DNA of 6,251 bases from an uncultured Bacteroidales bacterium (GTDB taxonomy: Bacteria; Bacteroidota; Bacteroidia; Bacteroidales; UBA932). Where the stretch lies: assembly GCA_946406095.1 (NCBI GenBank), contig CAMJJO010000102.1, positions 1 to 6,251 of the forward strand, written 5' to 3'. The notes beneath the pieces were generated by a model that saw only the letters and a list, made by a program, of their open reading frames with translations, searched no databases and was not told the origin of the DNA. Both the position numbers and the translations under genes were made by a program. Shown here piece after piece: positions 1-4,895 of the stretch. The stretch's first letter is position 1. The number at the start of each line of letters is the position of its first letter.

Positions 1-1
1 A

Positions 2-307
2 CTATTCCTCGATGCGGAAGAGATTCAGGAACCCGGTCATCATGAATACGTTGCGGATGTCCTGGTTGATGCTCTTTACGATCACGGTGCCTCCCTGGGC
101 AGTGGCGGCCTTGCGCAGAGTCAGGAATATCCTGAGCCCGGAGCTGGAGATGTATGCCAGATCCTTGCAATCCAGAATGATGGTGCCTGCGGCATCTGCT
201 GCAACAGGTTCGAGCTCTTTGCTGACCTCTACGGAGGCGGGAGTGTCGAGACGGCCGATGAGCTTTACAGTCGTCACGTTTTCTTGTTTGTTGATGTTGA
301 TTTCCAT
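2..307 (-). CDS. STAS-domain anti-sigma factor antagonist (RsbV/SpoIIAA-like)
   Basis: A 101-residue protein made of a single STAS domain, the usual size for RsbV/SpoIIAA proteins. In that family the unphosphorylated form binds an RsbW-type kinase or another target, and phosphorylation of a conserved serine or threonine releases it. Visible support: an N-terminal strand ending in LIGRLDT (residues 16-22), then IILDCKDL (43-50) followed by ISSSGLR (53-59). The serine run 54-56 just before the glycine is where the phosphoacceptor lies in the family. The usual Asp before it is replaced by Ser, a change I recall as common in Bacteroidota STAS proteins. It starts at ATG 4 bases after the phosphatase/kinase gene stops, so it is the obvious substrate of both activities of that protein. 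The stop is one base from the window edge, so a downstream operon gene, possibly the output target, may lie outside. Confidence 0.95.
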   Translation of the reverse strand: MEININKQENVTTVKLIGRLDTPASVEVSKELEPVAADAAGTIILDCKDLAYISSSGLRIFLTLRKAATAQGGTVIVKSINQDIRNVFMMTGFLNLFRIEE

Positions 308-311
308 TTAT

Positions 312-2369
312 CTAAATGTTTTTTGTCATCGAAAGTACATTCTGTCCATCGGAGCGCACGTAGTGCACGGTGTCCATTATCTTGCGGACGAGGAAGATGC
401 CCAGGCCGCCTATGTTGCGTTCCTCCGCCGACAGGGTCACGTCCGCTTCGGGAGCCGCGGTGGGATCGAAGGGGGTGCCGTTGTCTTTGAGGATGAAGAC
501 CAGGCTGTCGTCCCTGAGGATGGCCTCGAGGTCGACCAGGCCGTCCGTGCCTTCGGGATATGCATACATGATCACATTTGTGACCGCTTCCTCGAGGGCG
601 AGGTTGATATTCATCGCCGTGGAGGCGTCCAGACCCTTTTCGTCTGCTATTTCCTGAAGGAAATCCGCCAGCTGGGATATCTGGTCGACGCTGTTGTGCA
701 GAACCAGATGCCTCTCTTTCTGCTGATTCAGGGATCCGTTCAGATAGTGGATGAAGAGCATGGTGAGGTCGTCGCTCTGGGGCGCTTCTCCCACGAATTC
801 CGCCACGGCATTCTTGATTGCCTCCATGTGGGCGTCGGAACTGCGGCGGGTGGAAAGCACGGCGTCCATCCTGTCTTCTCCGAATAGCTCGTGGGTGGCA
901 TTCTCCGCCTCGGTGAGGCCGTCGGTATAGAGGAAGATGGCATCGTCATATGCCATGACGGCCTCTTGCTCCTTGAATTCGAACCCGGCCAGGACGCCCA
1001 GAGGAAGATTGGATTCCACCGGCAGATAATGCTTGGCGTCGGTGAGGATGAGGGGAGCATTGTGCCCGGCGTTGCAGTAGCGCAGCCGCCCTGTGGCAAG
1101 GTCGAGTATGCCTATGAAGAAGGTGACGAACATGTTGCTCTCGTTCACCTCCGCCATCGAATCATTCATGATCCGCACGATGGCGGCGGGATTGTCTTCG
1201 TGGGCGGAAACGGTGCGGAAAAGGCTTCTGGTGACTGCCATCACCAAAGATGCGGGGATGCCCTTGCCGCTCACGTCACCTATGCAGAAGATAAGTTTCT
1301 CGTCCCGGATGTAGAAGTCGTACAGGTCTCCTCCTACCTCCTTCGCCGGCACGATCGTAGCCGACATGTCGAGGTCTTTCCTCTCGGGGAAGGGAGGGAA
1401 GATCTTGGGAATCATCGACATCTGTATGGCACGGGCGATGCGGAGCTCATTCTCCATACGCTCCTTGCGGTCGTTGAGTTCCTTGAACTTCTTCTGGTCT
1501 TTCGCGGCAGAAAACAGGATGACGATTATCATCGCGATGCCCAGCACCTGCAGGAGCGTGACAAGGAAACCTACCTGGCGTATCCCGCCGAAGATCTCCT
1601 TGTCCGGGATGATGACGGAGATGGTCCAGCCGGTCTTGTCGACGGTAGTGGAGAAAACGTGGTTCTTCTCATCTTCGGGCAGGGTGCCGGTATCTCCCAC
1701 CATATTTTTGCCGGAACGGCTGACAAGGGTGCAGACTGCATTGGGATAGGTCCTGGCGCTGATCACGAGGTCGTTCAGCCAGTCCAGGGAGATGTCTGCG
1801 GTAAGCACTGCCACGAATCTGCCGTCAGGGGCCTTCAGAGGCACGGAGTAGGTGGTCATCAGAATCTCTCCGCCGCCCTCGTCCACATAGGGCTCGGACC
1901 AATAACCCCCTCCCAACTCCAGAGGCTTGGTGAACCATTCCTGGGAAGGGTAGTCGTATTCTTCGGTCGCCAGGCTGGAAACGCGTATCGAGCTTTCTCC
2001 CGGTGCCTGGAAGCAATAGGGAGAGAAGAGCGGGCGCTTCCTGTCGTAGCCGGGCACCAGGGCGATGGTGGAGCCGACGATGACGGGATTGTCCTGCACC
2101 ATGCGCCTGGACACGGCCCAGAGACTGTCCGGCACACTGAGGGCCCACTGGGCCAGCCAGACGCTGTTGTGGACTGCGACCTCGGTCTGGTCCACAATGT
2201 CCAAAATCTTCAGTTTGGCAACCTCCAGGCGGCTCTCGGCGCGTTGGGTGGCTTCTTTGCGGATGCCTTTCTGCGTGAAATAGTACTGGATGAGCCCGGT
2301 GGCTTCCAGGGTGATGGCCGCGACGATGACCAGCATCAGGCCTTGTATTACCGAACGGATAAGTTTCAT
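312..2369 (-). CDS. Membrane sensor with SpoIIE/RsbU-type PP2C phosphatase fused to an RsbW-like ATPase/kinase domain
   Basis: A 685-residue signalling protein that appears to hold both opposing partner-switching activities. Order: membrane helix at about 7-29; an extracytoplasmic region at about 30-265 resembling a dCache sensor (WSEPYVDEGGG near 157-167, VAVLTADIS near 186-194); second helix at about 266-288; a charged coiled-coil linker at about 290-315 running into IQMSMIPKIFPPFP, typical of RsbU-like proteins. The PP2C domain spans about 335-540, with metal-binding aspartates in GGDLYDF (346-352), GDVSGKG (364-370), YTDGLTE (481-487) and DDLTML (533-538), all intact. A GHKL ATPase spans about 555-683, with N-box LALEEAVTN (590-598), KDNGTPFD (628-635) and GGLGIFL (654-660), matching RsbW/SpoIIAB anti-sigma kinases. 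The natural substrate is the STAS protein encoded 4 bases downstream. The ATG overlaps the stop of the upstream kinase gene by 4 bases. The sensed ligand and final target are not visible. Confidence 0.95.
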   Translation of the reverse strand: MKLIRSVIQGLMLVIVAAITLEATGLIQYYFTQKGIRKEATQRAESRLEVAKLKILDIVDQTEVAVHNSVWLAQWALSVPDSLWAVSRRMVQDNPVIVGSTIALVPGYDRKRPLFSPYCFQAPGESSIRVSSLATEEYDYPSQEWFTKPLELGGGYWSEPYVDEGGGEILMTTYSVPLKAPDGRFVAVLTADISLDWLNDLVISARTYPNAVCTLVSRSGKNMVGDTGTLPEDEKNHVFSTTVDKTGWTISVIIPDKEIFGGIRQVGFLVTLLQVLGIAMIIVILFSAAKDQKKFKELNDRKERMENELRIARAIQMSMIPKIFPPFPERKDLDMSATIVPAKEVGGDLYDFYIRDEKLIFCIGDVSGKGIPASLVMAVTRSLFRTVSAHEDNPAAIVRIMNDSMAEVNESNMFVTFFIGILDLATGRLRYCNAGHNAPLILTDAKHYLPVESNLPLGVLAGFEFKEQEAVMAYDDAIFLYTDGLTEAENATHELFGEDRMDAVLSTRRSSDAHMEAIKNAVAEFVGEAPQSDDLTMLFIHYLNGSLNQQKERHLVLHNSVDQISQLADFLQEIADEKGLDASTAMNINLALEEAVTNVIMYAYPEGTDGLVDLEAILRDDSLVFILKDNGTPFDPTAAPEADVTLSAEERNIGGLGIFLVRKIMDTVHYVRSDGQNVLSMTKNI

Positions 2370-3196
2370 AGGATGGGCTTGAGTGCTTCGCGGAATTCAG
2401 GCATGGGGCAGTTGGAGTCGCGCTCGATGATGAGGGTCTTGAGCCCGGCGTAGGGGCCTATCATCTCGTTGACCTCCTTCAGATTGCTGTCCGCACCGAA
2501 ATAAACCGGGACGAACTTCTCCCAGAATACCCTGGACAGGCTCTTGGGCATGTGGAAGGTCTCCTGGATGAACTCCTCGCCGCTGAGGCAGCAGCAGAGA
2601 TAGACCATCGCGACGTCGAAGAGATGGTTGCCGTAGCAGAAATCCCCGAGGTCGATGAAGTAGCGCTTGTCGCCTACGAAAATGGCGTTGCTGAACTGGA
2701 GGTCTCCGTGGATTGCGGTATCCTCGTCCGGAGTGTCGGCGATGAACTTGCCGAGCTTGTCCTTCTCTGCTTTGGTGAAGAAGGGATTGGCCTCGAGCAG
2801 ACGGTAGTATCTGTCCTTTACGTTCTCGAATTGGGTGGTGTCCACGTGGGTGGAATGGAGTTTCAGGCACATCTGTGCGAACTCTTCGGCGTAGTGGCCC
2901 ACCCCTGCGGGATTGTCCCCGGTGGCCCTGGAATAGGATTTCTTGCCCAAGATGCGGCGGAAACGGATGCCGTAGCGCCCGTCTTCGGTCACCACGTATT
3001 CCCCGGGTTCGGGGGTGGGGATGCCCAGGTCGAACACTTTCCTGGCCAGCTTCATCTCGTCCAGCGGCTGCTGGATCTTGCCGGGGAAATACAGTTTGAG
3101 CATGATCGAAGGATCTGCCTTGTGGTCGTAGCTTTCGCCGTTGAAACCGCCTCCGGAGAGAACGTAATCGTCGAGGGATATCTTGATTGCTTCCAT
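2366..3196 (-). CDS. Aminoglycoside/choline-phosphotransferase-fold kinase, substrate unknown (TIGR02172-like)
   Basis: A 276-residue soluble protein of the APH/choline-kinase fold. Key sites: a glycine-rich stretch LSGGGFNGESYDH (13-25), probable ATP-binding lysine in MLKLY (K34), the catalytic loop HGDLQFSN (163-170, with H163, D165, N170) and the metal-binding IDLGDF (181-186, D182). All catalytic residues are present. The GGFNGESY...DPSIMLKLY pattern recalls the family I know as TIGR02172, first described as paralogs in Fibrobacter; this is from memory. Known APH-fold enzymes phosphorylate small molecules or, less often, proteins, so drug resistance should not be assumed. I chose ATG at 3194-3196, one base after the hydrolase stop (TAATATG). 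A TTG at 3206-3208 would add MANN and overlap the hydrolase, but no ribosome site favours it. The stop overlaps the phosphatase start as ATGA. It sits between alarmone enzymes and the partner-switching genes, suggesting a regulatory or metabolic link whose nature is unknown. Confidence 0.85.
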   Translation of the reverse strand: MEAIKISLDDYVLSGGGFNGESYDHKADPSIMLKLYFPGKIQQPLDEMKLARKVFDLGIPTPEPGEYVVTEDGRYGIRFRRILGKKSYSRATGDNPAGVGHYAEEFAQMCLKLHSTHVDTTQFENVKDRYYRLLEANPFFTKAEKDKLGKFIADTPDEDTAIHGDLQFSNAIFVGDKRYFIDLGDFCYGNHLFDVAMVYLCCCLSGEEFIQETFHMPKSLSRVFWEKFVPVYFGADSNLKEVNEMIGPYAGLKTLIIERDSNCPMPEFREALKPIL

Positions 3197-3197
3197 A

Positions 3198-3773
3198 TTA
3201 TTTGCCAAAGACTTGATTTATCAGTGATTCGAATTCCTTATATGCAAAGGTGTCCTGCAGTTCGCGGAGCGACTCAGCAAGGCCTCTGTAGTGCCACTCG
3301 TGGTCTTTGGGGTCCTTTGCGTGGAAGATGTTCCAGAAAGAATCCCCCTGCACCGCCCAGTCCCGGGCGATGGCCCTCATGTTGGAGAGTTTGTCCCCGA
3401 GAGCCACTATCTTGGCGTCGTGAGATGCCGAAGCCAGCCTTTCGATGGCGGCCCTTTTGCGGGAATGCCAGCTGTCTTCTTCGCTGACCCCTTCCTCGAA
3501 AGTGTCGCTTTCGGCAGCCACCAGCGCGGCTATCCTGTCCCCGAATTCGGCGCGGATCTCATCTACGCTCACATCGGTGTCCTCCACCACGTCGTGGAGG
3601 GCCGCCGCTGCCAGCAGTTCCTGGTCGGGGGTTATCGTGGCCACTATTTCCACGGCCTCCAGAGGGTGCACGATATAGGGGAATCCCTTTCCGCGGCGCT
3701 CGGTGCCGGCGTGGGCCTTGACCGCGAAGATAATGGCGCGGTCCAGCAGGGAAGTGTCGAGAGGTTTGTTCAT
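3198..3773 (-). CDS. HD-domain small alarmone hydrolase (Mesh1/SpoT-hydrolase-like)
   Basis: A 191-residue, single-domain HD phosphohydrolase. It should remove the 3' pyrophosphate of (p)ppGpp in the cytoplasm, as SpoT and Mesh1 do with manganese. The sequence carries the expected motif series: RRGKGFPYIVHP (26-37, with metal ligand H36), ALHDVVED (58-65, ligands H60 and D61, catalytic pair E64 and D65) and ALGDKLSNM (124-132, ligand D127 with K128 and N131). It has no synthetase, TGS or ACT domain, so it is a small alarmone hydrolase rather than a long RSH enzyme. The region after about residue 140, with FWNIFHAKDPKDHEWHYRGL, is typical of small HD proteins of this type. It begins 7 bases after the synthetase gene, so the opposing enzymes are co-transcribed. 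In some toxSAS systems the adjacent hydrolase of this type is the antitoxin, so that role is a live alternative. Confidence 0.93.
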   Translation of the reverse strand: MNKPLDTSLLDRAIIFAVKAHAGTERRGKGFPYIVHPLEAVEIVATITPDQELLAAAALHDVVEDTDVSVDEIRAEFGDRIAALVAAESDTFEEGVSEEDSWHSRKRAAIERLASASHDAKIVALGDKLSNMRAIARDWAVQGDSFWNIFHAKDPKDHEWHYRGLAESLRELQDTFAYKEFESLINQVFGK

Positions 3774-3780
3774 GGGCTGT

Positions 3781-4842
3781 CTATTGATTCATGAAAGGAA
3801 GGTCCTGGGCCTGCTCCAGCAGCATGTCCGCCAGGAAGTCGTTGCTCTCGGAAGGGCCGTTGAGCATTTCGAACAGATAGCGTATGCCGGCCTTTCCGCC
3901 GCCGTTCTTGAGGATGTAGGCGATGCAGAGGTCCTGGGGGCCGAGGGAAGAGGATATGATGTCCAGATCCGTGAGGCCGATCTGGTAGCAGGCAATCTGG
4001 TAGGCGCCTTCGGAGAAGTCTTTTATGATGCGGGAGATGTCCCCCAGAGTCTTGCAGCCCATCCCTTTGAACACCGTGAGGTATGGCATCAGCGACACCT
4101 CCTGGATCTCTGCCTGGTTGACGGCGGCGATCTTCTTGTTCAGGGGAGTGAAGGGGGCGAGGTTGAGGAAACTGCGGAAAGTGTCCCCGTCCAGCGGCAC
4201 CTCGTCCAGATTGCCGGATGCCACGAGGGCCTGTACGCGGCGCCTGTAGTCGTTGAGTTCCGTGCGGATCTTGCTGAACTGCTCATCGGCAAGCTCGAGC
4301 ATTCCGGCCAGGCGGTTGAGGTTGCGCAGATACTCCCTGGGCACCTCCACGCCGCTCTTGTAGCCGGTGTCGTGGTTCATGTTGGCCCAGGCGTGCTGGA
4401 GGACCGTACGGAGCTGTATCTCAAAGCGATAGGGGCGGCCTTCCATGTAGCAGATATAGTGCAGGGAAAGGTAGCCGAAGCTGTCGATTTCATGGACCTT
4501 GCGCTTGTCCACTGTGTTGTCCCAGTCTACCTTGAAGAGGCGCTCCACCGCGGAGGCGACCTTGTCGACGTCGTCGATGTAGAAAGTGATGACGCGCAGG
4601 CCGATGATGTCCGTAATGTCCTGGAGGGTCTTGTATTTGGCACCCTTGAGCTCAAGTTTGCCGGCCAGTGAATCCTCGGACTTGACCCTGTATTCTATTG
4701 CCGCTACCAGAAGCCCCGCCTCGTGGAAGGTTTTTACAAGAGACTGGTGGATCTTTTCTGCGTTCTCCCGGAAGAAGGGGAGATTGTCGCGATACTCCTG
4801 GAGAATCGCCTGACAATGCGGGTCGAGCTGACTATAATCCAT
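3781..4842 (-). CDS. RelA/SpoT-domain (p)ppGpp synthetase-like protein with unassigned C-terminal half
   Basis: A 353-residue protein with a RelA/SpoT nucleotidyltransferase domain at about residues 10-170. Motifs: YRVKSEDSLAGK (51-62, R52, K54, K62 expected to bind ATP), DIIGLRVITFY (78-88, catalytic metal ligand D78), GYLSLH (123-128, Y124 and H128) and FEIQLRT followed by HAWANMNHDTGYK (140-146 and 150-162, E141 the second metal ligand). These predict an active enzyme transferring pyrophosphate from ATP to GDP/GTP, or to another acceptor. There is no HD, TGS or ACT domain, so it is not a full RSH protein. Residues 170-210 look helical and charged. The remaining 140 or so match no domain I recognise and may bind a ligand, oligomerise or restrain the enzyme. 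It is the first gene of the operon. ATG 4840-4842 is the only sensible start, because the next Met lies past the catalytic residues. A toxSAS-type tRNA-modifying role cannot be excluded from sequence. Confidence 0.93.
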   Translation of the reverse strand: MDYSQLDPHCQAILQEYRDNLPFFRENAEKIHQSLVKTFHEAGLLVAAIEYRVKSEDSLAGKLELKGAKYKTLQDITDIIGLRVITFYIDDVDKVASAVERLFKVDWDNTVDKRKVHEIDSFGYLSLHYICYMEGRPYRFEIQLRTVLQHAWANMNHDTGYKSGVEVPREYLRNLNRLAGMLELADEQFSKIRTELNDYRRRVQALVASGNLDEVPLDGDTFRSFLNLAPFTPLNKKIAAVNQAEIQEVSLMPYLTVFKGMGCKTLGDISRIIKDFSEGAYQIACYQIGLTDLDIISSSLGPQDLCIAYILKNGGGKAGIRYLFEMLNGPSESNDFLADMLLEQAQDLPFMNQ

Positions 4843-4849
4843 ATTAACG

Positions 4850-4857
4850 CAAATATA
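4850..4857 (-). promoter_or_regulatory. Putative -7 box (TATATTTG) for the minus-strand operon
   Basis: Read on the minus strand this is TATATTTG, a full match to the Bacteroidota TAnnTTTG -7 element. The TTTG expected about 19-21 bases upstream is poorly matched (TTAC at 4880-4877, two of four bases). The box ends only 7 bases before the ATG of the synthetase gene, so transcription would begin a few bases before the start codon or almost on it, giving a leaderless or near-leaderless message. Confidence 0.5.
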
Positions 4858-4869
4858 ATGATTTCTTAT

Positions 4870-4877
4870 TATATTTG
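4870..4877 (+). promoter_or_regulatory. Putative -7 box (TATATTTG) for the iron-sulfur gene
   Basis: The plus strand reads TATATTTG, identical to the box facing the other way and a full match to TAnnTTTG. It lies 18 bases before the ATG at 4896, which would leave a leader of roughly 10-15 bases. No TTTG is found at the expected -33 position (around 4843-4850), so the promoter may be weak or depend on an activator. Confidence 0.5.
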
Positions 4878-4895
4878 TAAGTCAAGATTACAATT

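Larger units (their letters stand above)
4850..4877. repeat. Perfect 10-bp inverted repeat spanning both promoter boxes
   Basis: The left arm CAAATATAAT (4850-4859) and right arm ATTATATTTG (4868-4877) are exact reverse complements, separated by 8 bases. Pairing does not extend outside the arms. Each arm contains one outward -7 box, so the symmetry may simply be two mirror-image promoters. It has the size and form of an operator for a dimeric regulator, which would then affect both directions. Because the arms are pure A/T apart from the outer C/G, AT-rich composition raises the chance of a coincidental match. Confidence 0.85.
4843..4895. promoter_or_regulatory. Divergent promoter region between the alarmone/partner-switch operon and the iron-sulfur gene
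   Basis: This is the only substantial intergenic stretch in the window: 53 bases, strongly AT-rich against GC-rich genes on both sides. It must hold the start signals for both the five-gene minus-strand operon and the plus-strand iron-sulfur gene, since both reading frames begin at its edges. It contains the two outward-facing -7 boxes and the inverted repeat described separately. No Shine-Dalgarno sequence precedes either ATG, as is usual in Bacteroidota. No terminator is expected or seen. Confidence 0.75.

Noticed and set aside
12..887. Plus-strand open frame opposite the STAS gene and the phosphatase C-terminus
   Set aside because: Antisense to two clearly conserved domains and without recognisable protein features.
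891..2453. Long plus-strand open frame (520 codons) opposite the phosphatase gene
   Set aside because: It lies antisense to a protein with intact Cache, PP2C and GHKL motifs, its translation resembles no family, and it crosses two real genes. It is a by-product of GC-rich codon use.
3206..3208. Upstream TTG as start of the APH-fold kinase
   Set aside because: It adds only four residues, overlaps the hydrolase gene and has no ribosome-site support. The ATG at 3194-3196 sits one base after the hydrolase stop.
3581..3600. Inverted repeat CCTCCAC/GTGGAGG with a 6-base loop
   Set aside because: It falls on the codons of the HD-domain catalytic motif ALHDVVED, has no T-tract and lies mid-gene, so it is explained by coding constraint rather than a terminator.
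3703..4671. Plus-strand open frame opposite the synthetase gene
   Set aside because: It mirrors the codons of the RelA/SpoT domain on the other strand and shows no family motif.
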